Source of the DNA: Molossus alvarezi
Lineage: Eukaryota; Chordata; Mammalia; Chiroptera; Molossidae
Length of the DNA: 64,000 nucleotides
Direction of reading: 5' to 3'
NCBI GenBank assembly: GCA_037176705.1
Contig: CM073908.1
Location: 128,701,430-128,765,429, forward strand
The notes under the pieces: generated by a model
Databases searched by the model: none
The model's input: the letters and a program-made list of their open reading frames with translations, nothing else
Told to the model about the DNA's origin: nothing
Shown here: positions 34,797-45,900 of the stretch, one piece after another
Numbering within the stretch: position 1 is the first letter of the stretch
Layout of the letters: every line of letters begins with the position of its first letter
Program-made: the position numbers and the translations under genes

Positions 34797-35028
34797 CCCA
34801 GCTGGTGCAGTTCAGTGGATTGAGCATCATCCCATGGACTGGGAGGTCCCGGTTTGATACCCTGTCAGGGCATGTGCCTGGGTTGTGGGCTCGATTCCCC
34901 AGTAGGGAGCATGCAGGAGGCAGCTGATAGATGTTTCTCTCTCACATCAATGTTTTTCTCTCTCTCCCTTACTCTCTCTAAAAAAAAAAAAAAAAATCAA
35001 TAAAAACATATTTAAAGAAAAAAAATCT
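34797..35028 (+). mobile_element. VES SINE, plain-tail type
   Basis: Head 'cccagctggtgcagttcag', a 17-A run before 'tcaataaaaacatat'. Flanks 'caaagttga' and 'aaaagttga' form a short TSD. Confidence 0.94.
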
Positions 35029-35040
35029 AAAAGTTGATCC

Positions 35041-36240
35041 AATATAAGTTCACAAGTAAGCTCATTCAGTAATTTAAATTTAGCTTAGTTCCATAAATTA
35101 GAAAATCATTCAGCAATTATTAAAATCCTAAAGAACAAACTATTGGAAAGTATAATCTTAATTGTGTTGTGATATTAATTCTAAGTAAACATCAACCTAA
35201 ATAACTAAATGAAATATGGTCATTGATGGGATTGTCTGGTTAGCTAAAATATTCAAAACTAAATATGGCTTAAGGTCAGCCTCACCAAATTGGCTACTGG
35301 GACTAAGAGGCAGCTGGGCTTTCACCACAGAAGTGAAGCAGTTGCTGTTACGATTAAAGGGAGAAATATTGTTGATCCAGTCATAGGAGCTGACATTAAA
35401 GTATTATAAAAGTCAAATATTCCAACAGTGCGTTATTTAGTTGGTAGAAAGTTAACTAGTTTGATATTTAAAATCATAGCTTTCTTTATTCCAACCAATT
35501 TCCCAGCCTTCCAAAATAAAAAGGTCTGCCATTATCTGTGATTTTCTTTAGTTTTGTTTTGTTCCTCATGTTGGAGATGAGAAAAGCCTTTGGGGACCCT
35601 TGAAATGTTTCATTTTGAAATGGTAACATAGTTAATAGTTATCATTATCAATGTGAGATTAATTTAGAAATTAAATTAAAACCACAAATTTAAAACTTGC
35701 CGTTCTTTTCAAACCTTAAGATTTAGTCAGTATTAAATAATTAAAATCACCACGAATTTATTAAAACCCTACAAAAATCCCGCGGAGTATGTTAGGTACA
35801 TAGCTCAGAGCAGAGCACCATAAAGTAAATAAAACATAATTCCTGTCCTCAAGAATAATCCCAAATTTATGACTGGTCAACAGCCACATATCCTGCATTA
35901 CATATCATTTACACCAATAATTTGGCTTCTCAAAATTCACACAAAAAAAGAAATTAGTTTCCTTGCTGTTTTCTGGATAGACTAAAAATGTTAGAATTCA
36001 AGTTAGTTTACAACAGAATAGCACAGGTGCAGTTGTAACACAATAAAAGACATCGGAAGTTTTATAGTATCTTACAACCTAAATCCAGAAGTGGTGCTAT
36101 TTTTGTGCCTTTTGAAAGGTATTGGGAATGTCTAATATGATGCAGGCTGTGCACAAATCAACCTATGTATGACAACTTATCTTTCTATTCTTCAAAGTTG
36201 GAAGAAATTATGAAAGTGCTAAAAATCACTATAATGAGAT
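35041..36240. other. no recognised feature
   Basis: About 1.2 kb of AT-rich DNA. A short 'tcctgtcctcaagaataatc' near 35840 recalls the ancient repeat at 25.1 kb, but it is too little to annotate. Confidence 0.4.
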
Positions 36241-36249
36241 AGTGGATAA

Positions 36250-36400
36250 AATGTTGTGAACACTGAATTTAGATGCAAATACAGTGGAACACACTACACA
36301 GAACACAGAGCTAAAAATTCACTTAATTTTTCAAGTCTCAGTTGCCCCTAAGAAAAGGGTGACAATGAAATAAAATATCATATGCTAAAGTAGTGTTTAA
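36250..36400 (+). repeat. possible MIR relic
   Basis: 'caagtctcagttgcccctaa' resembles the decayed MIR segment that follows its core; the rest is too diverged to be sure. Confidence 0.35.
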
Positions 36401-36539
36401 ATTACATAACAAATAAAAGTTACTGTTTTTCCATGAATAAATATACTGTCAATAAAGAAATCTATAACATCTACAAATGAGAGGTGTATAAATTTTGTTT
36501 CTTTCTACATTTTTGTCCTTAAAGTAAAGGAGATGTGAT

Positions 36540-36702
36540 GTTGTGGTAAACAGAACAATGGCCCCCAAAGATGCCCATGACCAAATCCCCAGAACCTATG
36601 AATGTGTTATTTTACATGGTAAGAAGGACTTTAAAGATGTGATTAAGTTAAGAATCTTGGCATTATTATCAGTGGCTCATTAACAAGGTTATAGAGACTG
36701 AT
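36540..36702 (+). repeat. ancient LTR-like mammalian repeat
   Basis: 'atggcccccaaagatgccc', 'aatccccagaacctatgaat' and 'aaagatgtgattaagttaag' appear in the order of a very common mammalian repeat that I believe to be LTR-derived; I do not name the family. Confidence 0.5.
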
Positions 36703-36718
36703 AAATTAGTAACTGATT

Positions 36719-36950
36719 GCCCTGGCTGGTTTGGCTCAGCGGTTAGAGCGTCGGCCTGCTGTCCAGAGTGACTCAGGTTCGGTTCCACTAAGGGCATGTA
36801 CCTCGGTTGCAGTTTGTCCCTGGCCCTGGTTGGGTCATGCAGGTGGCAACCATTCAATGTGTCCCTTTCACGTCGATGTTTCTCTCTCTCTCTCCCTCCC
36901 ACTCTATCTGAACAAAATATGAAAAAATGTCCTCGGGTGAGGATAAAAAA
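36719..36950 (+). mobile_element. VES SINE, hairpin-tail type
   Basis: Complete copy; perfect 16-bp TSD 'aaattagtaactgatt' at 36703-36718 and 36951-36966. It interrupts the LTR-like repeat around it. Confidence 0.97.
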
Positions 36951-36966
36951 AAATTAGTAACTGATT

Positions 36967-37284
36967 CATTTCACATTGTGCTCCTGGGAGACGGAGATTT
37001 CAAAGATCATGACTTACCACCAGGAGAATTTTGTCCATTGGGAAAGACATTCATTAAAGACTCTCTCCAAAAATGTTGAAAGGGACCTTACCTTATCAGG
37101 AGCCTAACTGCCAATGGACACCTGCCCTTGTCTCTGACTCTGGCTTCCATCTACAGCAGAGATCTAAGACTTTTCAAGGAGAAGAAGCTTCCAACAACAG
37201 AGCCAGACAGCTATCACAAGATGTCAACAAGGCCTGTATGCTCACAAGTTGATGCTTTTCAAACCGCGTTCTTATATCACCTAA
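36967..37284. other. continuation of LTR-like repeat or unique DNA
   Basis: 'ctcctgggagacggag' and later text could continue the interrupted repeat, but I cannot trace its order here. Confidence 0.3.
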
Positions 37285-38402
37285 TTGTTGTTGATTGATT
37301 TGTACATGATTTATATATTGTTATCTTCCTGTTTATGGTTTCCTAGTGGAAACAATATCTGTCTTCCCAGACCCACTCCTTTATTACATATGAAAAATTT
37401 AACTTTGGTACCTGCTAATTTTTTCCACCTACTGAACAACAATATTCTGCTTATTGGTTATGATAAGGAAGGTAACACTTTGTTGGATATGTAAAGGGTT
37501 TTTTATTTGGTTGGGATGCTTGTTCCCTCTCAGACTTTTCCTTGTCTATTATTGTACATTTTCTATTCCTGATTGGTGTTATTGGTTTAATATTGTTGCT
37601 TTTGTTCCTGGTATGTAAATGTTTTACTAGATGCAAAACAACAAAACTTAAGACAGGCAGCAAAAAGACATGGATCATAGTAGCTCACAGGTTAGAAATG
37701 ATCTAGAATATATGTATTTTTTTACAACATTATTTTTTTTCTTTACTGAGTTTAGAGAGAAAAGGAGAGGGAGAGAGAGCTAGAAACATCAATGAAAAAG
37801 AAGATTGATTGGCTCCCTCCTGCATGCCCCCCACCAGGGATAAGGCCCACAACCTGGGCATGTGCCTTGACCGGGAATCAAACTGGCAACCTCTTGGTGC
37901 ATGGGTTGACATTCAATCATTGAGCCATATGGGCCAGGCTAGAATATTTTTTAACAAGGACATATAGGATCTGACTGCCTCCCATTCACCTGCCTTTTAT
38001 TTTGAATAATAATAATTTGACCTTGAATGCCATCTAAGGTTATAGCCTTGCCCCATTCCCAGTGGTCCACCCTGTTCAGCAACACAAACTCTAACACTGA
38101 GACTTCCTAGGAATGAGACTTCCTAGCACTGTGGTCATCAATGCATCCTTTGGATTGATTTATGTCCAAAAGGGGGATTTGTGGACCAAAAGAGGCTACA
38201 TGCTAACCTGACAAGCTCAGGGACGGCTTGTGTGACAGACAGACTTGCAAACTCAAAGACCTAAAGTAACCACACAGGATGGTCTGAAATTTAAACTTTT
38301 TAACTAAAAGCAGTTTATGGCAGGTAGTTAGGTCCTTGGTGGCATCTTCCCTGAGAAAGGTCAATTTTCACCTTAATGGAGGCTATTGTCTTTTTGCATC
38401 AT
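37285..38402 (+). mobile_element. possible endogenous-retrovirus remnant
   Basis: Three weak clues. A broken forward frame near 37556-37690 gives a long Leu/Ile/Val stretch followed by a Cys/Lys/Arg-rich tail, as at the end of a retroviral envelope transmembrane subunit. A purine stretch 'aaaagggggatttg' (about 38169-38182) resembles a polypurine tract. The sequence after it starts TGTGG, as an LTR might. No family is assigned, frames are broken, and a VES copy interrupts it. Confidence 0.3.
37727..37939 (-). mobile_element. VES SINE, plain-tail type
   Basis: Reverse copy ending 'gagccatatgggccaggc'. The flanking 'ctagaatat' is repeated on both sides (from about 37703 and 37939). Confidence 0.94.
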
Positions 38403-38609
38403 CAGTGGTTCTCAACCTTTGGGGTGGAAAGACCCTTTCACAGGAGTCACCTAAGACCATCGGAAAACACATATTTCTGATGGTCTTAGGAACCGAGACA
38501 CCGCTCCTCTATCTGTCTCCAGGCTGTCCGCCCACATGCAGATACGCTCACATACAACATGAGGAGCTGTATTAAAGGGTCACGGCATTAGGAAGGTTGA
38601 GAACCACTA
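38403..38609. mobile_element. hAT-type MITE with internal hairpin
   Basis: 207 bp with terminal inverted repeats: left 'cagtggttctcaacctt', right 'aaggttgagaaccacta' (16/17 complementary). Inside, 'cctaagaccatcggaaa' (about 38450) and 'tttctgatggtcttagg' (about 38475) form a 17-bp stem with one mismatch around a short loop. I could not confirm an 8-bp TSD. Confidence 0.8.
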
Positions 38610-38934
38610 AAGATAACATACTTTTGGAATGTGGGGTAACTTTCTTTTTTCCAAACCCCTCAGGGCACCACCTATGCACCAGAATGTAAATCACAAATCC
38701 CCTCATTTTTATTATCATGTTAATTGTTGACTGTTAACTATCCTGTACCCACAAGGATGTGTCTATCATTATACTTTTTACCAAATCCCAGAGATTTCCA
38801 CCCCCACCCCTGCTTTGCTTTCTCTCACCTCCTTAAGCTATCACCAATGGATTTCATGTAATCCATTTAACATCTCCTCTTTTGATTGTAATGTTTAAAA
38901 TAGGGTGCAAAACTGCCATTCTCTGGAGAATTGT
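38610..38934. other. no recognised feature
   Basis: C-rich patch near 38795-38830; no named repeat. Confidence 0.4.
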
Positions 38935-39310
38935 CTCAATCATTTCAGGTTTTGCTTTTATCCTGAATTCTCTAGGTGAGACCACAAGAATCCTTATAAG
39001 AGAGGGAGGCAAGAGAGTCAGAGAAGCAGATGTGAGGATAGAAGCAAAAGTCAGGGTGTGATTGCTGGCTTTGAAGATGGAAAGCAGGCTACAAGCTAAG
39101 GAATGTGGGAAGCTTCTAGAAGGTAGAAAAGGACACAGATTCCTCCCTAAAGCTTCCAAAAAAGAATGCAGCCCTACCAACCCCTTGACTTTAGCCTAGT
39201 GAGACGTGTCAGACTTCTGCTTTCCAGAATAGTAAAATAATACATTTGTGTTGTTTTAACACATTAATCATGGGATAATTTGTTACAGCAGCCCTAGGAA
39301 ACTCATATAC
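38935..39310 (+). repeat. ancient LTR-like mammalian repeat, 3' part
   Basis: 'ttgctggctttgaagatgga', 'ctaaggaatgtgggaagctt' and terminal 'gttacagcagccctaggaaa' match the downstream half of the same common repeat family whose start is seen at 36.5 kb. Whether both are one broken element is not shown. Confidence 0.5.
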
Positions 39311-40249
39311 ATGCCAAGGGAGAGTGCATAGTTGGAGTCTAGTCCACTGGGTGGAAACCACAGGGCTATGTGACTACACCAGTCCTCCTTATTTCAAGTA
39401 GGAATGTGGAATTAAGGTGATCTCTCAGGTCTCCTCTATCTGAAAAATACTATAATTGAACACATTAAATTATCCTTTGTTTCTCTTTTCCCATCTTCCA
39501 TGCTTCCTCTCCTCCTTGGGTTAAAAGAGCTATTTTCTCTCTTGTATTCTATGCTTTATGGAGAAGGTAATTCCTTGGGCTGGCTGGTCTGGTAGAAACT
39601 GCTGAGGGATAATGAGGCCCACTTACCCTGACAAGCCATGTCAGCTGCTTTCCTTCACTGACAGTAAGTAGGGAACTTCTCTTGCCCACTCCAATTTTCC
39701 CTGAGTCTATTATCCAGACTTCAAAATACCCAGGCAGAAGTTACATAGAAATCCAATATGAACTCAAGGTCCCTAGAGAGTAGTTAGTTTCCTGGGCAAT
39801 TATATATAAAAATGTTCTCATCAAGATGGTTCTTTTAAAGAGTGTCTTCAGCACTAAGATTTTAAAAAATTAATGATTTGTCATCCCCAATTATAAGCAG
39901 AGAATTTATAAAAATCTGTGGTTTCTCTGGGTAAGGCCACTCACTAACAATACACTTGATCTTGAAACAGAAGGGTCAACTAAACTATATATAACAAAAG
40001 CCACACCTACAAAGTGTATCTGTGCTTTCTTCAACCCTAAATTGTAACAATTTTAACGAAAGTCTAAAATTCCGTGAATGAGATGCCTGGAGTGTGAAGA
40101 CTATAATTCCTTAAACATCAAACTTTGTCACAATAACAAACTGGGTGATTACTCAATATTTAAAAATAATAACTTGAAGTTTTTATTTTAAAATAGTAAG
40201 GAAACATTATATTACCATACTAGTACTAATACCCTTGTGAAAGAAGACT
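39311..40249. other. no recognised feature
   Basis: Unique-looking DNA, AT-rich toward its end. Confidence 0.45.
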
Positions 40250-41015
40250 GCAAAATTTCTATAGTTAAGATGACCCAGCAACTCCGTGGCAAAGTATTTA
40301 CCCCAAAGAACTGAAAACAAGTACTTATACATTAATGTACATAACAATAGCCAAAAAGTGGAAACTTAAATGTCTATCAACAAATGAATGGATAAACAAA
40401 ATACAGAATAGCATATAATGCAATATTATTCTGCCATAAAAGTTACAACATGGATGAACCTCAAAAACATGCTAAGTAAAAGAATCCAAGCACAAAAAGT
40501 TATGTATTATATGATTTAACTTACATAAAATACAGAGTATGCCAGGCTGGTGCGGCTCAGTTGGTTGAACATCATTCCATACACCAAGAGCATCATCCCA
40601 TGCCAATTTGATTCCTGGTCAGGGCACATGCCTGGGTTGTAGGCTCGATCCCCAGTAAGGGGCATGCAGGAGACAGCAGATCAATGTTCCTCTTTCATCA
40701 ATATTTCTATCTCTCTCTCCCACTCCCTTCTTCTCTCTCTCTCTCTCTCTAAAATCAGTAAAAATATATTAAAAGAAAATCCAGAGTAGGTAAATCCATA
40801 GAGACTGAAAACAGATTAGTGGTTACCAAGGACTAGGGGGAGGGAAATGGGTAATGCCTTAATGCATACAGGTTTTTTTTGGGGGGGGGTGATGAAAATC
40901 TTTTGGAACTAAAGCTTGATGGTTGCATAACACTGTAAATGTTCTAAATGACACAGATTGTACATTTTTAAATGATTGATTTCATATTATGTGAATTTCA
41001 CTTACTTTTAAAACA
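40250..41015 (+). mobile_element. old LINE-1 3' end split by a VES copy
   Basis: The left part has 'gatgacccagcaactccgtg' and 'acaacatggatgaacctcaa'. The right part (40776-41015) has 'ttagtggttaccaaggacta' and 'gatttcatattatgtgaatt', the L1 3' UTR end. The order is continuous across the VES insertion. Includes T8G10 near 40871-40889. Confidence 0.85.
40541..40775 (+). mobile_element. VES SINE, plain-tail type, inside old L1
   Basis: TSD 'aaaatacagagta' (40527-40539) and 'aaaatccagagta' (40776-40788), 12/13. The A-box region carries a short duplication ('catcattccatacaccaaga' followed by 'gcatcatcccatgccaa'). Confidence 0.95.
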
Positions 41016-41029
41016 AAGGTCTATGGTTA

Positions 41030-41110
41030 GACAGAAATGAATTCCATTTTGGCCCTGCCACTTATAAGGTGGCCTTTAACAAATGACTTAAACTCTCCAT
41101 CATTAAGACT
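41030..41110 (+). repeat. MIR SINE relic
   Basis: 'ggccctgccacttataaggt' followed by 'aacaaatgacttaaactctc' is the MIR core. Confidence 0.55.
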
Positions 41111-42171
41111 AACGGACAGAAACCTCATTTAAATTGGAGTTGGGAGGGCCTGTATGGGAAGCTAATCCTCATCCTACCACTCATCCTCAATTACTCTAAT
41201 CAGAAAGAGAGTACTTTCCATCTCCAACAAGATTTTTTCTACTTTACTACTTCAGCAGAAAGGGGGAGAATCTTCTCCTCAACAGCAATCACTCAGCCAA
41301 TGAAAGATCGTTACAGCTCAGCCAATGAAAAGCCACTACACTTTGAACTCCCAATTTCCTCCAATGAACTCTTTGTTTACAACAGTCCGTCTGAACTTCT
41401 CTTTTCTCTATTTTGTAAAAAGAGGTTCTACTCTTTTGTTCTCTAGACCTGTGTGTACTTCACCAGTAAACCGAACATATCCCAAAATAAAATTTTTTGT
41501 TGTTCCCATATAACACATTTTGCTGAAAAAAATATATGGCTATTTGTTTACGGTCAACACCACTCAACTGTCAGGGTTAAAGTGAATATTAAATGAAATA
41601 CTGTATTTACAGTATCTGATGCATAGCAGATTATTAGAAAATAAAACTTCCATTCTCTTTACCCCCCCCCCCACACACACACACACTGGCTATTTGGACT
41701 TTAGAAGACCAATTTATAAACATAAATAAGCAGTAGGCAAAAGAAAAAAAATGGCATTGCTATACAACTTCTAGAAATGAATCTTAAGGAAGAAATATGA
41801 TGAAAGAATGATCTTTGAATCTTTGAAAGTATGCACCACAAACACTCTCACAGATGTTATACACACCTCAGTGTGTAAGAAATAAATATACCATTTATTA
41901 TCAGTAAGACTCCTGAAAATATTACTTAACCTCTGCACATCAAAATCTTGGAGAGCTGAGTAATATAATTGGTATAGAAATATCAGTCTGTCATTATATG
42001 TAGGAGAAAAAGAACCAGGGTCAGGATCCAAGTCCTTAGATGCAATGAATGCTAATAAAATCCTCTGAAAACTTTACTAGCCCTCAAGAAAAGTCAAAAT
42101 CATGAATTAAGTGTTGATATGTACAAAGAAGATTTTTAAATCTTGCACAGTGCAACACATCTTTGTGAACT
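41111..42171. other. no recognised feature, with a C/CA microsatellite
   Basis: Unique-looking. A C12 then (AC)n tract lies at about 41661-41686. The 62- and 86-codon frames here have no recognisable motif. Confidence 0.45.
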
Positions 42172-42328
42172 TCTTTTCCCTTTTATTGAATTTATTAGGG
42201 TGACACTGGTTAACAAAATTATATAAGTTTTATGTGTACAATTCTACAACACATCATCTGTACACTGTATTGTGTGTTCACTGCCCCAAGTCAGGTCTCC
42301 TATCATCACCATTTATCCCCCAACTTTC
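42172..42328 (-). mobile_element. LINE-1 3' terminus, antisense
   Basis: 'ttagggtgacactggttaac', 'acaattctacaacacatcat' and 'caagtcaggtctcctatcat' are the reverse complement of an older L1 3' UTR; about 150 bp only. A forward L1 abuts it. Confidence 0.8.
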
Positions 42329-42890
42329 AGAATGACTATTGTCAATAAATCAACAAACTACAAGTGTTGGCGAGGATGTAGAGAAAATGGAACTCTTGTG
42401 CACAGTTGGTGGGAATGCAGACTGTTATAGAAACTGTGGAAAACAGTATGGAGATACCTCAAAATATTAAAAATTGAACTGCCTTATGACCCAGAAATCC
42501 CACTTCTGGCTATCTGAAGAAACCCAAACACTAATTGAAAAGAATGTATGTACCCCTATGTTCATAGCAGCATTATTTAGAATAGCCAAGATTTGGAAGC
42601 AGTTCAAGTATCCATCAGCAGGTGAGTGGATAAAAAAACTGCGGTACATTTACATAATGGAACACTACTCAGCCATAAAAAAGAAGGACATCTTACCCAT
42701 TGTGACAGCATGGATGGATCTGGAAAACATTATGCTAAGTGAAATAAGCCAGTCACTCATATGTGGAATCTAATGAAAAAAATAAACTAACAAGCAAAAA
42801 AGACAGACAGGGATAGAGACCAGGCTAACAGTTTCTGAGGATAGGGTGGGGTTGGAGGGTTGTGGGGATAGAGGGATTGAACAAAAAATT
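42329..42890 (+). mobile_element. LINE-1 ORF2 C-terminus and 3' end, older lineage
   Basis: Frame fragments read [20 protein letters not shown] and GEWIKKLRYIYIMEHYSAIK. The 3' UTR ('gacagacagggatagagacc') differs from that of the young copies. The codon equivalent to 10146 is CGA here. Confidence 0.9.
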
Positions 42891-42901
42891 AAAAAATAGA
42901 T

Positions 42902-44241
42902 GCCCATACAGTGGAGTAAAGACAGCCTCTTTAATAAATGGTGTTGGGAAAATTGGACAGCTACATGCAAAAAAATGAAACTAGACCATCAACTTACACC
43001 ATACACAAAAATAAACTCAAAATGGATAAAAGACTTAAATGTGACCCGTGAATCCATAAAAATTCTAGAAGAAAATGTAGGCAACAGAATTTCAGACATC
43101 ATACGGAGCAGAATTTTCACTGATACATCACCTAAGGCAACAGAAATAAAGGAGAAAATGAACACATGGGACTACATCAAACTAAAAAGCTTCTGCACAG
43201 CAAAAGAAACAATCATCAAAATGGAAAGGCAACCCACTGTATGGGAGAACATCATTGCCAATGATGTATCAGATAAGGGGTTCATTTCCAATATATAGAG
43301 AGTGCTCATACAACTCCACAAAAGGAAGACAAAGAACCCAATTAAAAAATGGGCAGAGGAGCTGAATAGACACCTCTCCAAACAGGACATACAAATAGCC
43401 AAGAGACATATGAAGAAATGCTCAACATCACTAATCATCAGAGAGATGCAAATTAAAACAACAATGAGGTATCACCTCACACCTGTCAGAATGGCCGCCA
43501 TCAACAAATCATCAAACAACAAGTGTTGGCGAGGGTGTGGAGAAAAGGGGACTCTAATACACTGCTGGTGGGAATGCAGACTGGTGCAGCCGCTATGGAA
43601 AACAACATGGTGCTACCTCAAAAAATTAAAAATTGAACTTCCATTTGACCCAGTGATCCCACTGCTGGGAATATACCCTAAGAAGCCTGAAACACCAATC
43701 AGGAAGAATATATGTACCCCCATGTTCATAGCAGCACTATTTACAATAGCTAAGATCTGGAAACAGCCCAAGTGTCCACCAGTAGACGAATGGATAAAAA
43801 AGCAGTGGTACATATACACAATGGAGTACTATGCAGCAGTAAGAAAGAAAGATCTCTTATCCTTTGAGACGACATGGAGGGACCTGGAAAGTATTATCCT
43901 AAGTGAAAGAAGCCAAGCAGAAAAAGACAAATACCACATGATCTCACTTATATACGGAATATAATGAACATAACAGTCTGAGGAATACAGTAGACCCAGA
44001 CACATGGAAGTAGGGCACACACTGACATCCCTCAGAAGAGGGGATGGGGGGTGGGGGGGTGGGAAGAGATAAACCACAGAACTTATATGCATGTATGCAT
44101 GACCAATGGACATGGACAACTAAGCCGGGGACAGGGTGGAGGGGGGGTGGGGTGGGGGGTGCCAATGGGGTAAAAAGGTACAATATCTGTAACAAAAAAA
44201 AAAAATGTAAGAGATATTAAAATATTTTAACCCTTAAAAAA
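42902..44241 (+). mobile_element. young truncated LINE-1 with candidate 3' transduction
   Basis: Begins in late ORF2 ('acagtggagtaaagac'). ORF2 is open to a stop at 43296-43298, and then, in another frame, to 43962-43964 at the natural stop; the Cys-rich block [18 protein letters not shown] is intact. First A-run about 44202-44212, 30 bp of non-L1 sequence, second A-run, then 'aaaaaatagatgccca' (44242-44257), matching 42891-42906 exactly. Confidence 0.93.
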
Positions 44242-44252
44242 AAAAAATAGAT

Positions 44253-44445
44253 GCCCAGCTGGTGTGGCTCAAGGAACTGAGAGGTCCTGGTTTGATTCTC
44301 AGTCAGGGCACATGCACGGGTTGTGGGCTCAATCCCCAGTGGGAGCCATGCAGGAGGCAGCTGATCGATGTTTCTCTCTCACATTAATGTTTCTATCTCT
44401 CCCTCTCCTTCTAAAAGAAATCAATAGAAAGATATTTTTTTAAAA
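44253..44445 (+). mobile_element. VES SINE, plain-tail type, with A-box deletion
   Basis: Head 'gcccagctggtgtggctca' jumps to 'aggaactgagaggtcc', losing about 25 bp between the boxes. B-box 'ggtttgattctcagtcaggg' and the CT-rich part are present. It sits directly at the L1 right TSD. Confidence 0.93.
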
Positions 44446-44524
44446 AGAGAAAAAACTCATGGACACAAACAATAGTGTGATGATTTCTGGGATGGGGGGC
44501 ACAGGAGAGATCCATGTGAACGTT

Positions 44525-45190
44525 TTCTTAAATGTATTGGGGTGACATTGGTCAATAAGGTCATATAGGTTTCAAGTGTACATTTCTATGACACAAGATC
44601 TGTATCTTGCACTGTGCACCCACCACCCAAATTCAAATCATCTACCATCACCATATATTAGGCCCCTTCACCCCTGTCCCCCACCTCCTTCCCTCTGGCA
44701 ACCACCTCATTGCTGTCTGTGTCCATGAGTTGCAGTTTTATATCCCACATACGAGTGAAATCATATGGCTCTTAGCTTTTTCTGACTGACTTATTACACT
44801 TAACATAATAGTCTTAAGATCCATCCATGTTGTCGCCAATGGCAGTATTTCATCTTTTCTTATGGCTGAGTAGTATTCCAATGTGTATATGTACCACATC
44901 TTCTTTATCCAATCCTCTATTGCAGGACACTTTGGTGGTTTCCATGTGTTGGCCACTGCAAATAAGGCTGCAATGAATATAGGGGTACATATATCTTTGC
45001 ACATACATGTTTTCAAGTTTTTTGGGTAGATACCCAGAAGAGGGATTGCTGAGTTATATGGTAACTCTATTCTTATTTTTTGGAGGAATCACCAGATTAT
45101 TTTCTATAAAGGCAGTACCAGTCTACATTCCCACCAGCAGTGAATGAGGGTTCCCTTTTCTCCACAACCTCTCCAACATTTATTACTCCA
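44525..45190 (-). mobile_element. LINE-1 3' end, antisense, older lineage
   Basis: Reverse-complement translation over 44738-45016 gives DICTPIFIAALFAVANTWKP and DWIKKMWYIYTLEYYSAIRK, then the 3' UTR. It runs to the Cys-rich block ('ctccacaacctctccaacat'). Confidence 0.92.
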
Positions 45191-45194
45191 TGTG

Positions 45195-45709
45195 AACTTT
45201 TAAACCCTCTCTTTCCCTGGGTGTTTAATTTATGCTGAAGTTGACATCCTAAAAGACCATGAATGTGTATAGAGATAAATGGACATATGAATTCTCTCTA
45301 ATGTCAGATCCTGATTTTTAGATAGTTTTTAAGAATCAAATGATGCTTTCAAGTTATTTTAGCAACTAAATTTAGAAGACGGATCAATAAAATGAAAATG
45401 TAGTGGATTAAAAATTAGGTGTGGTAGAAAAAATTAAATTAAGTGTGTTGGGGCCATTATCACCTAAAGTATTTCAGCAGTCAAAAATTCCCGTTGACAA
45501 TCATGAAGATCAGATCCCTTCTACCAAAGTACTATGTTTAACAATGAAAATGATTCAAACACAAAGTCAGCTAAACTCATGCAACTGATGAATGGAGTGT
45601 AATTACCATAATGTATCCCAACCAATTAAACTTCTAAAAGGTTTTGTGATTTGGAGCTGCCCAGACACGTATTCTGCACCATGAAGAGTTTAAGCAATAC
45701 AATCTAAGC
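45195..45709. other. no recognised feature
   Basis: Unique-looking AT-rich DNA. Confidence 0.45.
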
Positions 45710-45900
45710 CCATTGTCTGTATATTTGTCCTTATATGGTTTCTAATTATTTTTGTATACGGTTGTTGTCCTCAACAGCAGGCTCCCTTTTTTATATTTCT
45801 ATCTGATACTGCCTTCCACATCCTACACCCATAATCTCCACAATACTTAACAAAATGCTGAACATCTGGTAGGTGTTCAAATATATATATTGGCTTTGGT
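45710..45900 (+). repeat. L2/MIR-type 3' relic
   Basis: 'cacccataatctccacaata' then 'gaacatctggtaggtgttca' resembles the L2 end. Confidence 0.45.

Noticed and set aside
42172..42890. Antisense L1 3' end abutting a sense L1, suggesting twin-priming inversion
   Set aside because: The inverted part is 3' UTR, whereas twin priming inverts the upstream part; two separate L1 fragments fit better.
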